From Caldalkalibacillus thermarum (GTDB lineage: Bacteria; Bacillota; Bacilli; Caldalkalibacillales; Caldalkalibacillaceae), in contig NZ_BMKZ01000010.1 of NCBI RefSeq assembly GCF_014644735.1, forward strand, positions 10,041 through 74,040: 64,000 nucleotides of DNA. The letters are read 5' to 3'. The notes below the pieces were generated by a model. That model saw only the letters and a list, made by a program, of their open reading frames with translations, had not been told where the DNA came from and ran no database searches. The translations under genes and the position numbers were made by a program. Positions 25,359 to 33,718 of the stretch are shown here, in pieces (positions within the stretch are counted from its first letter, which is position 1; the number at the start of each line of letters is the position of its first letter).

Positions 25359-26432
25359 CTATTCCAAGCTTGGGGCAATAACCCGGATCTTCTTTTTTTC
25401 CCTGAAGCGTTCAAGCCCCAGTTGAATTAATGTTTCAACTAACTCCTGATAAGAGACTCCCGTTTTTTTGAACAGCAGCGGATACATGCTGTACTCCGTG
25501 AAGCCAGGCATGGTATTGATTTCGTTCAAATATAACTGATCTTCTTTTTCATCCCAAAAGAAGTCAACCCGGGCCAGACCGGCACAATCCAAAGCAAGGA
25601 AAGCTTCTTTGGCCAGCTGGGCCATTTCGTTAGCCACCCGCTCAGGGATTTTGGCCGGAATAAATAACTCAGCTCCACCATCTTTATATTTGGATTCATA
25701 GTCATAAAACTCGGCTGTACTGACAATCTCGCCCACCGCTGATGTTTGCAACTTGTCTGCATCATTTCCCAGGACACCGATTTCCAGCTCCCGGCCATTA
25801 ATAAATGCTTCCACAATCACTTTATGATCAAACGCGGCTGCCTCGGTCAGGGCTTTGACCAGCTGTTTCTCGTTTTTAGCCTTGTTGATGCCCACACTTG
25901 AGCCGAGGTTGGCCGGTTTAACAAAGACAGGATAACCCAGCTGAGCTTCAATTTCTGTACAGATGGACTCCAGCCTCTTGTCAATCTCTTGACGGGTATA
26001 GGCCAAATATTCTCCGTGAGGCAAATTGTGTAAAGCAAACATTCTTTTCATCATCACTTTATCCATTCCCAGACTGGAACCCAGCACACCTGATCCTACA
26101 TAAGGGACGTCGATCATCTCCAACAAGCCCTGCAAAGTGCCGTCTTCCCCATACGGACCGTGAACGACCGGGAACACAACATCCACCGTTTCCTTCAGCT
26201 TTAACAGGTCCGGATGGCGATTAGTGGCCAATCTGAGCTCGGCAACAGCAGAAGGCGGCTTTTGTAAACTGCTCCCTTCCACCCACATGCCATCCAACTG
26301 AATATAAAGCGGAATCACTGTCCATTTATCATAATCTATGGCCTGCAAGATGGAGAAAGCGGTGCGCAATGAAACTTCATGTTCACTTGACTTTCCCCCG
26401 TAAATCAAACCCAGTACCTGTTTATCACTCAT
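25359..26432 (-). CDS. ddl: D-alanine--D-alanine ligase
   Basis: 357 residues, ATP-grasp ligase making the D-Ala-D-Ala dipeptide used by MurF. The N-terminal GLIYGGKSSEHEVSLRTA, the PVVHGPYGEDGTLQGLLEM block, VFVKPANLGSSVGINKA (ATP/substrate) and the metal-binding NEINTMPGFTEYSMYP end are all intact. The Tyr in the EYSMYP context agrees with a D-Ala (not D-Lac) enzyme. AAAGGAG lies before the ATG. Convergent with murF. Confidence 0.95.
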   Translation of the reverse strand: MSDKQVLGLIYGGKSSEHEVSLRTAFSILQAIDYDKWTVIPLYIQLDGMWVEGSSLQKPPSAVAELRLATNRHPDLLKLKETVDVVFPVVHGPYGEDGTLQGLLEMIDVPYVGSGVLGSSLGMDKVMMKRMFALHNLPHGEYLAYTRQEIDKRLESICTEIEAQLGYPVFVKPANLGSSVGINKAKNEKQLVKALTEAAAFDHKVIVEAFINGRELEIGVLGNDADKLQTSAVGEIVSTAEFYDYESKYKDGGAELFIPAKIPERVANEMAQLAKEAFLALDCAGLARVDFFWDEKEDQLYLNEINTMPGFTEYSMYPLLFKKTGVSYQELVETLIQLGLERFREKKKIRVIAPSLE

Positions 26433-26546
26433 GCAGAATAACTCTCCTTTAGCCGCAATAATTATTTACATATATATGCCGATGGAGACATCATGTGCTA
26501 TGATTATATCATGTTTATTCTAAGGAGAGTATTCGTTTCTGACTGG

Positions 26547-26766
26547 TTATTTTTCACTGTCCAGGTTGAAATAGATCTCCTCAACGGGAGGAATCTCCTC
26601 TATCAAGCCACCTTCCAGCAGCCATTCGGCCGTCCTTCCAAATCTTTGGGAGATTGAATTGTCTCCTCATCAAGGCATCTTGTGACGGGTAACTAAAACA
26701 GACATTGTCAAAGACAAGCAGCGACTGCTCTTTCTCCTGTTCAACCAGGCCTTCAGGATTAATCAT
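26547..26766 (-). pseudogene. Deletion scar joining thiZ 5' end to thiY 3' end
   Basis: From the ATG at 26766 the frame reads as the start of an ABC ATPase (SLLVFDNVCFSYPSQDALM), then loses homology. From about 26655, one frame over, FGRTAEWLLEGGLIEEIPPV followed by EEIYFNLDSEK-stop (26547) reads as the C-terminus of an HMP/thiamine-precursor substrate-binding protein (ThiY type). One internal deletion of the thiZ-thiX-thiY segment explains both. The ATG overlaps the tenA stop by 8 bp, so it was once translationally coupled to tenA. Confidence 0.7.
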
Positions 26767-27433
26767 CAGTCGGCCACATCTCCTTGTGATAGGCCATCTC
26801 CCAAAAGAGATACTCAAAACGGGACGTGTTTAAGAAGATCTCTTCCAGACGCTCCAGTTCCCTCTCAGGTTTGCCCTCCGCTTCTTCGTCCAATAAATCA
26901 ATGGTCCATTGGGCCAATTCCCCGAACTCCTCACTGGCGTACATCTTGATCCAATCCCCATAGAATTCATGTTCACTGGCACCCGGAATCTGATTGAGTG
27001 CCTGGCCGATCTCGTGGTAGCTCCACATGCAGGGCAACAGGCTGGCCACCAGCTCTGCCAGCGTGCCGTTTTGGGCCACATGCAACATATAATGGGTATA
27101 GGCCAGAGTCGTTGGGGCTGGCTGGGCCTGTTCCAGCTCTTGTTCGGAGATGCCAAACTTTTTGGCATACTGGCGATGCAAGTCCATTTCCATATTTAAA
27201 GTGGCATCCAGCAGCCGGGCAAAACGGCCCATAGTGGCCACATCGTGAGCTTTGACCGCCCCCAAGGCGAACAACTTGGCATAGTCAATCAAATAAAGAT
27301 AGTCTTGGATCATATAGAAACGAAACTTATCCTTCTCTAAACTGCCATCACCGATCCCTTGCACAAAGGGGTGCTGGTGGTTTTTCTCCCAGACAGGCTT
27401 CACTTTTTGATATAACCGCTCACTAAACTTCAT
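26759..27433 (-). CDS. tenA: Thiaminase II (aminopyrimidine aminohydrolase)
   Basis: 224 residues, all-helical TenA. It hydrolyses aminomethyl-pyrimidine (a thiamine breakdown product) to HMP for salvage. The catalytic Cys is in SLLPCMWSYHEIG (about residue 134), with conserved Glu in MYASEEFGELAQW and late Glu/Tyr residues in FEYLFWEMAYHKE. AAGGAGG lies before the ATG. It sits downstream of a TPP riboswitch; the adjoining precursor transporter genes are deleted to a scar, so salvage would depend on intracellular substrate or another transporter. Confidence 0.93.
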   Translation of the reverse strand: MKFSERLYQKVKPVWEKNHQHPFVQGIGDGSLEKDKFRFYMIQDYLYLIDYAKLFALGAVKAHDVATMGRFARLLDATLNMEMDLHRQYAKKFGISEQELEQAQPAPTTLAYTHYMLHVAQNGTLAELVASLLPCMWSYHEIGQALNQIPGASEHEFYGDWIKMYASEEFGELAQWTIDLLDEEAEGKPERELERLEEIFLNTSRFEYLFWEMAYHKEMWPTDD

Positions 27434-27540
27434 CGCACTTCCTCCTTCACGTCGTTACAGATTTCGGCGTACTGCACCATTGATAAATAAACTGGACCAT
27501 CACTTTGATGAATTGGATGAGCTCGTGAATATCCAAAGAT

Positions 27541-27603
27541 TCATTCACTTTGTTCAACTGCAGCGGCGTCAATATGTCCATTTAAAATCAAGCTGTCCGA
27601 CAT
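27541..27603 (-). other. Short broken frame after a strong RBS, between TPP riboswitch and tenA
   Basis: AAAGGAGG lies before an ATG that opens only 20 codons (MSDSLILNGHIDAAAVEQSE, then TGA). Another frame continues about 45 codons (from ATG near 27588) towards tenA, as if a single indel had split one small gene. I do not recognise the product. It is the first translatable unit behind the riboswitch, so it is either a decayed thi gene or a leader peptide; 27434-27540 holds nothing else I can identify. Confidence 0.35.
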
Positions 27604-27621
27604 CGATACGCCTCCTTTCCT

Positions 27622-27653
27622 GAAAAATAAAAACCACTCCTAGGTAGGAGTGG
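27622..27653 (-). terminator. Expression-platform terminator of the TPP riboswitch
   Basis: On the minus strand CCACTCCTA-CC-TAGGAGTGG, a 9-bp perfect stem, is followed by TTTTTATTTTT. It lies between the riboswitch aptamer and tenA, so termination on TPP binding is the expected mechanism. Confidence 0.8.
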
Positions 27654-27804
27654 TCAGTCAGCATTCAGAACATTGAACCAGATCAATAAAGCGATTACCC
27701 AAACGGCCTGTTATTGAAGAGAAATCAATCACTGCATAAAACATGGATTTGCCTGTGCTTCCTTATCAGACCGTGCAGGCACAGCCGAACAAGGCGACGC
27801 TGAC

Positions 27805-27901
27805 ATGACTCCACTTCCCTACGCTAGTATTACCTAGGTCAGGTTCCAAGGGTTGAGGTTTAATACCTCTCTCAGCCTTACAGCACCCCTAGTGGAGTTC
27901 C
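27805..27901 (-). promoter_or_regulatory. TPP riboswitch (THI element)
   Basis: On the minus strand: ACTAGGGGTGCT, then CTGAGAGAGG, then ACCCTTGGAACCTGACC, then TAGGTAATACTAGCGTAGGG, the canonical order of the thiamine pyrophosphate aptamer. P1 closes with ACTCCACT against AGTGGAGT. It senses TPP and should switch off the tenA transcript through the downstream hairpin at 27622-27653. Confidence 0.95.
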
Positions 27902-28004
27902 GCAATATGCTGTTGTAGTAAGATTCTAAATTATAGGGTAGCATACTTGCTTTAAGCTGACAACCTAAAAATTAATTCATTAAACATTATTCATTTTCCT
28001 GCCC

Positions 28005-29153
28005 CTATTGTTCTATTGCCGCTTCATCTTGCCCACTCTTCCATGTGATATAATCGATCAGCAGCTTGATCGCCACACCAATCGCTTCTTCCTTTGGCTC
28101 AAGCCGGGCATGGTGTAAGCCGTAGGGGCTGTCTACACCCAGCCAAAACATAAATCCGGGAATGGCCTGCAGGAAGTAGCCGAAATCTTCTCCTGTCATC
28201 GCCTCTTGGCACTCGATTAACCGCACATGTTGTTGAGTGTTGACCCAGTTCATAAACTGGCGGGTTAAGGCAGGATCATTGTATACCTGACAATAATTGG
28301 CGCCATAGTCAAGGGCCGTTGAACATTCAAACCCCGCTTCAATGCCCTTAAGCAGTGCTTCGATCCGCCCTTTCACTTTATTCATCGATTGCATGGATAA
28401 GGTCCGAATCGTCCCTTCCACCCGGGCAGTTTCAGCGATAATGTTTTGTTTCTCTCCCCCGGTAATTTTTCCAATGGTAATGACAGCCGAATCAAGGGGA
28501 TCAATATTGCGGGAAACCACTGACTGCAGCTGGGTAACAAAATGGCTGGCCGCCACCACCATGTCATTGGCCAGATGGGGATAAGCGGCATGCCCGCCCC
28601 GTCCGGTAAAATCGATAAACAATTCTGAGGTATTGGCAAACAAAATCCCCTCTTTGGTGGCAATGGTACCCACCGGGTAGTCAGGAGCAATATGCAGGGC
28701 GAGCATCAGATCTGGTTTCCAGGACTGAAACTCCTGACTCTCCAGCATGGGCTGGGCACCCCCTGGCCCCTCTTCTGCCGGCTGAAAAATGACCAGTACA
28801 TTATCATCAACCGGTTGGCGGGCAAAATGGGTGACCAAACCGAGAGCAATGGCCATATGTACATCATGGCCGCAGGCATGCATATAACCTGGATGTTTGG
28901 ACTTAAAACTATACGTCGTTTGCTCCTGAATGGGCAGTCCATCCATATCGGCCCGGTAACCAATGGTCTGCCGGGGCTGTTTACCTTTAATTTTAACTAA
29001 AACACCTGTTCTCCACGTTTTTGCCTCTAAGTGCTCCCCGGGTAATTGCCTCAAGTAATCCAGGATGTACTGCTGAGTTTTATATTCCTTAAATCCAGGT
29101 TCTGGGATTTGATGGAGATCACGCCGTATCTGAACAAATTGAGTGAGATCCAT
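28005..29153 (-). CDS. N-acetyldiaminopimelate deacetylase (M20 family)
   Basis: 382 residues, M20D amidohydrolase. Metal ligands are in [14 protein letters not shown] (Cys and His), EEGPGG (catalytic Glu-Glu) and a late His in [14 protein letters not shown]. The position directly after dapH identifies it as the deacetylase of the acetylase branch of lysine/DAP synthesis (YkuR in B. subtilis), which supplies DAP for the cell wall. AAAGGAG precedes the ATG. A plain M20 hippurate-hydrolase-like paralogue is the less likely alternative. Confidence 0.9.
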   Translation of the reverse strand: MDLTQFVQIRRDLHQIPEPGFKEYKTQQYILDYLRQLPGEHLEAKTWRTGVLVKIKGKQPRQTIGYRADMDGLPIQEQTTYSFKSKHPGYMHACGHDVHMAIALGLVTHFARQPVDDNVLVIFQPAEEGPGGAQPMLESQEFQSWKPDLMLALHIAPDYPVGTIATKEGILFANTSELFIDFTGRGGHAAYPHLANDMVVAASHFVTQLQSVVSRNIDPLDSAVITIGKITGGEKQNIIAETARVEGTIRTLSMQSMNKVKGRIEALLKGIEAGFECSTALDYGANYCQVYNDPALTRQFMNWVNTQQHVRLIECQEAMTGEDFGYFLQAIPGFMFWLGVDSPYGLHHARLEPKEEAIGVAIKLLIDYITWKSGQDEAAIEQ

Positions 29154-29254
29154 CTCTAACTACTCCTTTACGGTACCTATGATATAAATAAGGGCCTTCC
29201 CCCTCTTCAATAATAATAGGGAAGGCTGCGGTGAGTGGACATGCTCCGTTACTC

Positions 29255-29971
29255 TTATTTCAGTTGTCTTAATTCCTGTTTAATTTCAGTTTTTGCCCTT
29301 GTCTTCTCATCAATTTGCTTAATAATGCGGGCAGGTGTACCGGCTACGACAACATTTTCAGGGACGTCCTCAGTGACAACGGCGCCGGCCGCTACAACGG
29401 AACCTTTGCCTACACGCACTCCTTCTAGAATGACCGCATTGGCGCCAATGACCACATTATCTTCGATGACGACTGGCTTAGCTGAAGGAGGCTCAATGAC
29501 ACCGGCAATAACTGCTCCTGCCCCAATATGACAATTTTTTCCAATAGTCCCCCGGCCGCCGATCACTGCATTCATGTCGACCATCGTGCCCTCACCAATT
29601 ACAGCACCGATATTAATGACAGCCCCCATCATAATCACAGCATTTTTACCGATCTCAACCTGGTCGCGAATAATGGCGCCGGGCTCTATCCGGGCGTGGA
29701 TATGCTTTAAATCCAGCAGTGGAATGGCGGAGTTGCGGCGGTCATTTTCCACTACATAATCTTCAATTTTGTCTTTATTAGCTTCCATCGCAGCTTGGAT
29801 CTCTTTCCACTCGCCAAATAAAACCCCTACATTGCCGGTGATGAAAGCTTTTGTTTTTTCACCAAAATTAATATCCTCCAGGTTTCCCTTAATATGTACC
29901 TTAACTGGGGTTGTTTTTTCACTGTTTTGGATGTAGCTGATAATTTCATTGGCATCCATCATTTTCATCAT
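29255..29971 (-). CDS. dapH: Tetrahydrodipicolinate N-acetyltransferase
   Basis: 238 residues, left-handed beta-helix acyltransferase. An N-terminal domain ([20 protein letters not shown]) is followed by hexapeptide repeats ([40 protein letters not shown]). It acetylates tetrahydrodipicolinate in the acetylase DAP pathway; the deacetylase is the next gene. AAGGAGG lies 5 nt before the first ATG at 29971; the adjacent ATG is 8 nt away, so the exact first residue is uncertain. A hairpin with GCCTTCCC/GGGAAGGC at about 29192-29227 lies between the two genes. Confidence 0.95.
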   Translation of the reverse strand: MMKMMDANEIISYIQNSEKTTPVKVHIKGNLEDINFGEKTKAFITGNVGVLFGEWKEIQAAMEANKDKIEDYVVENDRRNSAIPLLDLKHIHARIEPGAIIRDQVEIGKNAVIMMGAVINIGAVIGEGTMVDMNAVIGGRGTIGKNCHIGAGAVIAGVIEPPSAKPVVIEDNVVIGANAVILEGVRVGKGSVVAAGAVVTEDVPENVVVAGTPARIIKQIDEKTRAKTEIKQELRQLK

Positions 29972-30028
29972 TATTTCCTCCTTGCCTGGGTCTAGTCACA
30001 AAAATCTCTCTTCCATTATAGTACAGAC

Positions 30029-30055
30029 AAAAAACCGTGCAAGTGGTTTGCACGG
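30029..30055 (-). terminator. Terminator downstream of the peroxiredoxin transcript
   Basis: On the minus strand CCGTGCAA-ACCAC-TTGCACGG is followed by TTTTTTG. It ends the prx-wHTH unit before dapH. Confidence 0.8.
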
Positions 30056-30071
30056 CTAATAAAAGAACCTA

Positions 30072-30317
30072 TTAAGTGTCTTGTGTTTCCTGTGCCTCCC
30101 GTAAATAGGTTAATCCTTTCTCCGTCAGAGAAACGTGTTCTTCCTGTTGCACATACCCCAGTCTAGCCAGTTCACGCACCGTACTGCGCACTTTAAACAG
30201 GGGGTGCTGTACCTGCTTCGACAATTCCGTTTCTGTCAGGGGTTGATCAAGAAGGGTTTGCAAATAGAACCTAATCTCAGTTGAAGAAAGAAAACTTTCA
30301 GGCTGTGTGCAAGGCAT
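30072..30317 (-). CDS. Small winged-helix DNA-binding-like protein
   Basis: 81 residues with a wHTH layout: LSSTEIRFYLQTLLDQPLTE, TELSKQVQHPLFKVRSTVRE (recognition helix), then LARLGYVQQEEHVSLTEKGL (wing). AAGGAGG precedes the ATG and it follows the peroxiredoxin gene by 12 bp, so the two are co-transcribed. A regulator of that operon is a reasonable guess but nothing in the sequence proves it. I do not recognise a named orthologue. Confidence 0.75.
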   Translation of the reverse strand: MPCTQPESFLSSTEIRFYLQTLLDQPLTETELSKQVQHPLFKVRSTVRELARLGYVQQEEHVSLTEKGLTYLREAQETQDT

Positions 30318-30329
30318 CAGCCTGCCTCC

Positions 30330-30995
30330 TTACAGCTCTTTTTTAGTCAAATACCAGTCAATCACTTCAAGGTTAGGATCTTTTACGCGTTCTTCAGCAG
30401 CATTTTGAGTTTGAGGCGGTGGCACAACCACTTTGTCGCCCTTTTTCCAGTTGGCCGGAGTGGATACTTGATGTTTATCTGTGGTTTGTAAAGCTTCCAC
30501 CAGTCTGACGATTTCTTCCGTGTTGCGGCCGGTGGTCAGCGGATAATAGATCAGTGCACGAATGATTTGTTTGTCATCAATCACAAACACAGCCCTGTTC
30601 GTCTCTGTGGTGCTTTCATTAGGATGGATCATGCCGTATTTGGTAGCTACTTCACGGCTCAAGTCAGCAATGACCGGGAATTCAATTTTGACCCCTGTTT
30701 TCTCCTCAATGTTTCTCACCCAGGCAATGTGAGCCGGCAAGCTGTCAACACTTAAACCAAGCAGTTCGGTGTTCAGTGCTTTCAGACGGGGATAAATCTC
30801 TTGAAAAGCAATAAATTCTGTCGTGCAAACCGGTGTAAAGTCAGCCGGATGGGAGAACAAGACCAGCCAGGATCCTTTGTAATCTTCCAATTTTACAGGA
30901 CCATGGGTAGTAGGTGCCTCAAACTGGGGAGCAGGATCTCCGATACGAGGCAAACTTGGTGCGGTTTGAACCGTTTCAAGAGTTTGACCGGACAT
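30330..30995 (-). CDS. Peroxiredoxin, Prx6/1-Cys type
   Basis: 221 residues. The peroxidatic Cys is in FSHPADFTPVCTTEF (about residue 57), and the catalytic Arg is in the REVATKYGMIHP neighbourhood and YPLTTGRN. The long C-terminal domain (WKKGDKVVVPPPQ) is characteristic of the Prx6 subfamily, which reduces H2O2 and alkyl hydroperoxides. No second resolving Cys is evident, so an external thiol would be needed. AAGGAGG precedes the ATG. It is in the ykuU-like position next to dapH. Confidence 0.92.
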   Translation of the reverse strand: MSGQTLETVQTAPSLPRIGDPAPQFEAPTTHGPVKLEDYKGSWLVLFSHPADFTPVCTTEFIAFQEIYPRLKALNTELLGLSVDSLPAHIAWVRNIEEKTGVKIEFPVIADLSREVATKYGMIHPNESTTETNRAVFVIDDKQIIRALIYYPLTTGRNTEEIVRLVEALQTTDKHQVSTPANWKKGDKVVVPPPQTQNAAEERVKDPNLEVIDWYLTKKEL

Positions 30996-31047
30996 CGATA
31001 TTCCTCCTTTTCCTATTAAACAACTATGTTTTATGTTCTATACCTTC

Positions 31048-31076
31048 ATTGTAGTAAAAAGAGGTCAAAAAAACAA
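31048..31076 (-). promoter_or_regulatory. Candidate sigma-A promoter of the peroxiredoxin gene
   Basis: On the minus strand TTGTTT, a 17-nt spacer and TACAAT. The remainder of 31080-31330 shows only a short direct repeat (CAAGGCCTA twice near 31213) and no gene I can support. Confidence 0.45.
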
Positions 31077-31329
31077 GAGCTTTTTTTAAATTTTTATTCC
31101 TTCATCAAGTCTGCGAACCGCACAAAAAGACAGGCATTATTATAAAATTTTGAAAGGAACTAGCTCCCTTAATGATGGCATCTCTCCCTTCTGTGCATAG
31201 AATGTAGTGTCAAGGCCTATCAAGGCCTAAATGAAGTCTTGCAATATAAGCCAATCTTACTCAAACCGGGGGAATGGGCTCCCGGTCTTTCATTCGACCT
31301 TAGAAAGCAGAGAGCAAAGAAAAACAACT

Positions 31330-31357
31330 CACGCGTCAAACCCTTAAACATACAATA
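31330..31357 (+). promoter_or_regulatory. Candidate sigma-K promoter of the GerP-like operon
   Basis: -10 CATACAATA (31349-31357) fits CATANNNTA. A CACG at 31330-31333 lies 15 nt upstream, at the place where sigma-K promoters carry an AC. It is just before three small spore-protein genes, which supports it. Confidence 0.5.
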
Positions 31358-31376
31358 AATCAAACATGCCAAAAAG

Positions 31377-31616
31377 GTGATTCGGGTGATTCCAGTGACA
31401 CATATCAATAATATATTTGGAATCAGAATCAACAACGTTTCCAGCAACGGTTCGGTCAACTTCGGCAATGTTATCCATAAGGGGCACTCGGCCAACGCCA
31501 AAGCAGTCGGCGGGCAAAGGGTTATCGGGGATGCTGTGAATGGGCCGGCCACCAACTTTGATAAAAATCTGGTCAAAGATCCTGACCTGATTGATCAGCC
31601 TCAAAAACAATTGTAA
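31377..31616 (+). CDS. GerPA/GerPF-like spore germination protein
   Basis: About 73-79 residues. The core GIRINNVSSNGSVNFGNVIH is the GerPA/PF pattern (hydrophobic strand, 'SNGSVNFGD/N'), and the end is KNLVKDPDLIDQP, like the 'DPDVxDQDQ' tail of GerPA. GerP proteins lie in the inner coat and help germinants pass to receptors. GTG codons at 31377, 31386 and 31395 are possible starts; alignment with the third gene favours 31395, while AAAAAGG favours an earlier one. First gene of a three-gene set ending at a terminator. Confidence 0.8.
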   Translation: MIRVIPVTHINNIFGIRINNVSSNGSVNFGNVIHKGHSANAKAVGGQRVIGDAVNGPATNFDKNLVKDPDLIDQPQKQL

Positions 31617-31655
31617 ACCTAGGAACGGAGAAGCTTGAGGGAAGGACTGTCGCTG

Positions 31656-31907
31656 ATGAACATCAGGATTACGAATATCAGAGTGAATGCGATCACGAAT
31701 ATTGGCTCACTTAACATTGGCAAAACGATTATTTGCCAAAACCGGGCCACTGCCACCGCCTATTATCGACAGTTTGAGACACGCGCGGATGAAGAGGTGC
31801 CTCTGGGGGAAGTGCCTGACCCCGGACAGGTGGCAGCCCCGCTTCCGGCAGCAGATGATGAAGATCTATCCCCTGGGCCAACATCCGAATCGGATGGGTT
31901 GCCTTAA
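31656..31907 (+). CDS. GerPB/GerPD-like spore protein
   Basis: 83 residues beginning MNIRITNIRVNAITNIGSLN, followed by IGKTIICQNRATATAYYRQF. The 'SxLxIGxxxxI' strand resembles GerPB/GerPD. The C-terminal third is an acidic, proline-rich tail (EVPLGEVPDPGQVAAPLPAA). GGAAGG lies before the ATG at 31656. It lies between two near-identical GerPA/PF-like genes in the same orientation, so one operon is likely. Assignment to GerPB versus GerPD is uncertain. Confidence 0.7.
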   Translation: MNIRITNIRVNAITNIGSLNIGKTIICQNRATATAYYRQFETRADEEVPLGEVPDPGQVAAPLPAADDEDLSPGPTSESDGLP

Positions 31908-31948
31908 TACGCTGTCCTATTGTATCCAGCACAAGGAGGGATAAAGAG

Positions 31949-32173
31949 TTGTTCACCCATTTTAACCGCATCTGCTTTATAAGCGTTCACAATGTATCCT
32001 TTAATGGAACCGTCAACTTTGGTAATGCTATTTTTAAAGGATTTAGCGCAAATGGGCAATCGGTTGGAGGACAAGAAGTTTTTGGTAACGCTTTTAACAG
32101 ACCTGTCACAAAATTTGATTTAAATGTGGTCAAGGATCCTGATCTTGTTGATCAGCCTCAAGTCCAACTATAG
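31949..32173 (+). CDS. GerPA/GerPF-like spore germination protein, second copy
   Basis: 74 residues, starting at a TTG after a strong AAGGAGGG. The core VHNVSFNGTVNFGNAIFKGF and the tail LNVVKDPDLVDQPQVQL align over the full length with the product of 31377-31616 (VNFGN, SAN.. VGGQ, KDPDL.DQPQ), so the two are recent paralogues. Last gene before a strong terminator. Role as for the first copy. Confidence 0.8.
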   Translation: MFTHFNRICFISVHNVSFNGTVNFGNAIFKGFSANGQSVGGQEVFGNAFNRPVTKFDLNVVKDPDLVDQPQVQL

Positions 32174-32176
32174 ATA

Positions 32177-32204
32177 AAATCCCACACCTGGTGGGATTTT
32201 TTAG
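32177..32204 (+). terminator. Terminator of the GerP-like operon
   Basis: AAAATCCCAC pairs with GTGGGATTTT (10 bp, loop ACCTG-like), ending in TTTTTT. Confidence 0.85.
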
Positions 32205-32232
32205 GACTTGTATAAAGTAAAATAGCCGTATA

Positions 32233-32661
32233 TTAAATGTCTTGAATGTTAACAGCTGTTCCCTCTCCTTTTAACTTAGGGAACAGCTGTACTTTCAAAA
32301 TTCCCCGTTGATACTGGGCATTCACTCTTTTAGTATTGACCAATGCAGGAAGTGGAATTGTTTTTTCGAAACTGCCTGAAAAGATCTGGTTCTGGACCGT
32401 CTCCATGTGCTCATAACCCAGATCAATTTTCCCTTTTATAAAGAGTTCCTGTTCCCGGACATTTAATTTGATTTGAGAGAGATCCCGCACATAGGGAATG
32501 TTGATTAACACTATAACCTCAGAAGCATTACGGTAAATATTATGTCTAGGCTCAGTACTTTGCAGATTTAAATCAGGCACAAAATCGGTAAAAAAATCCC
32601 TGCCCAGCAACCTTTGTGCGTAGGCCTTCCATTGATTGAGATCCAGGTCATTCGATACCAT
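32233..32661 (-). CDS. Hsp20/alpha-crystallin-like spore-locus protein
   Basis: About 142 residues. An N-terminal segment (WKAYAQRLLGRDFFTDFVPD) is followed by an alpha-crystallin-type beta-sandwich (EVIVLINIPYVRDLSQIKLN, IPLPALVNTKRVNAQYQRGI and LKVQL). The I-x-I/V motif at the very end is weak. Such divergent sHsps (CotM/CotP relatives) occur in Bacillus spore coats, and its position between GerP-like genes suggests the same. GGAGGG is 9 nt from the ATG at 32661 and 3 nt from the one at 32667. Confidence 0.75.
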   Translation of the reverse strand: MVSNDLDLNQWKAYAQRLLGRDFFTDFVPDLNLQSTEPRHNIYRNASEVIVLINIPYVRDLSQIKLNVREQELFIKGKIDLGYEHMETVQNQIFSGSFEKTIPLPALVNTKRVNAQYQRGILKVQLFPKLKGEGTAVNIQDI

Positions 32662-32746
32662 CGCCATGAACCCTCCACATATGGTGTTCATATCTTATCA
32701 TATGAACCCGTATGCAATTGGTGAGTGAGAGGTGGAAGGTAAACAC

Positions 32747-33040
32747 ATGAAGCTGGAAAATTGTATCCGCTGTGGACGCAAGCCGGATGAGAAAGATAAG
32801 TATTGCACTTATTGTGGAGCTCCCTTACAAAACAAATGTACCAATGACGGAGGTCCTCTGGGGGATCCCTGCAACAAGGTCAATCATCCCCAGGCTGCGT
32901 TTTGCGCCCAGTGTGGCTCTCCTACTGTATTTAAAAAAACAGGGTTGATTATGTCTCCCTATGAGGAAGGCACAAAGATAGAAATTGATGACTTAGATGA
33001 GCTGAAACATTTTTCTCACCGCTTCTTCAAAGACGCTTGA
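32747..33040 (+). CDS. Double zinc-ribbon protein
   Basis: 97 residues with two CxxC...CxxC ribbons: CIRCGRKP...YCTYCGAP (residues 5-27) and a second that uses CxxC late in AAFCAQCGSP with earlier Cys in NKCTNDGG and DPCNK. The C-terminal 35 residues are acidic (EEGTKIEIDDLDELKHF). Zinc binding is predicted; the partner or nucleic-acid target is unknown. GAGGTGGAAGG precedes the ATG. The position between spore genes hints at a sporulation role but there is no direct sign. Confidence 0.75.
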   Translation: MKLENCIRCGRKPDEKDKYCTYCGAPLQNKCTNDGGPLGDPCNKVNHPQAAFCAQCGSPTVFKKTGLIMSPYEEGTKIEIDDLDELKHFSHRFFKDA

Positions 33041-33074
33041 CACATAACTATTCTATCCATCATCATGAGCCACA

Positions 33075-33106
33075 AAAAAAGACCTCCTGGGAAAAGGTCT
33101 TTTCAA
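33075..33106. terminator. Bidirectional terminator
   Basis: AAAAGACCT pairs with AGGTCTTTT around a short loop, with A-run before and T-run after. Shared by the zinc-ribbon gene and the converging Sm-like gene. Confidence 0.7.
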
Positions 33107-33150
33107 GTATTAAAACGGTGAGCTAACAAGGGGCTACGTGTTAATCCTTA

Positions 33151-33483
33151 TCAGTATGGTTTATCATAAGGGCCCTTAAAACGGACTCCCCAAAACGGTG
33201 CTGTGCCTACAATCGTTAAACCCATTATTGCTATTAAGGGGACAATAATTCGGCCACCAAAAAGCCATATTTCGGTTCCCCGTTGCAGAGTATTATCCGC
33301 TAGGGCATACTGAACCGTAACCTGTTCATCCTCCTGATTAACCGGCCTCCCAACAGGAATGAGGTGAACGCTGGATGGCGTCACCCAACATATACGCCCC
33401 GTCAATACCCGACCGTCTCGAGTCCATATCCTTACCGTTCTTCCGATGCAGGAGCAACACAACCGATACAGAGTGCACGGCAC
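33151..33483 (-). CDS. Sm-like small protein with C-terminal hydrophobic segment
   Basis: 110 residues from a GTG start behind GAGGAGG. The N-terminal part (IGRTVRIWTRDGRVLTGRIC, WVTPSSVHLIPVG) has an Sm/LSm-like two-strand pattern. A hydrophobic stretch IIVPLIAIMGLTIVGTAPF and an aromatic-basic end (FWGVRFKGPYDKPY) follow. It is paralogous to the product of 34453-34839, which has the same layout. The function is unknown; location suggests spores. A CATAAGATA -10-like element lies upstream without a clear -35. Confidence 0.65.
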   Translation of the reverse strand: MPCTLYRLCCSCIGRTVRIWTRDGRVLTGRICWVTPSSVHLIPVGRPVNQEDEQVTVQYALADNTLQRGTEIWLFGGRIIVPLIAIMGLTIVGTAPFWGVRFKGPYDKPY

Positions 33484-33718
33484 AATTGATCCTCCTCACA
33501 AAACCTTATTTTATTCACTTATGTCATATATCTTATGACACTTATTCACCATGGGATTGTACACATGCATATAATGACGAAATTAGTTCAAATTTAGCCT
33601 AGCTACATCGACATTCGTCTGTGTCTAAGGCTTACTATATAGATATGTCAGGGGAATTCATATGGACGAGGCACCTGCCTTGCACGTTCATAATTGGTCA
33701 AATGGCTTAATCATGTGC

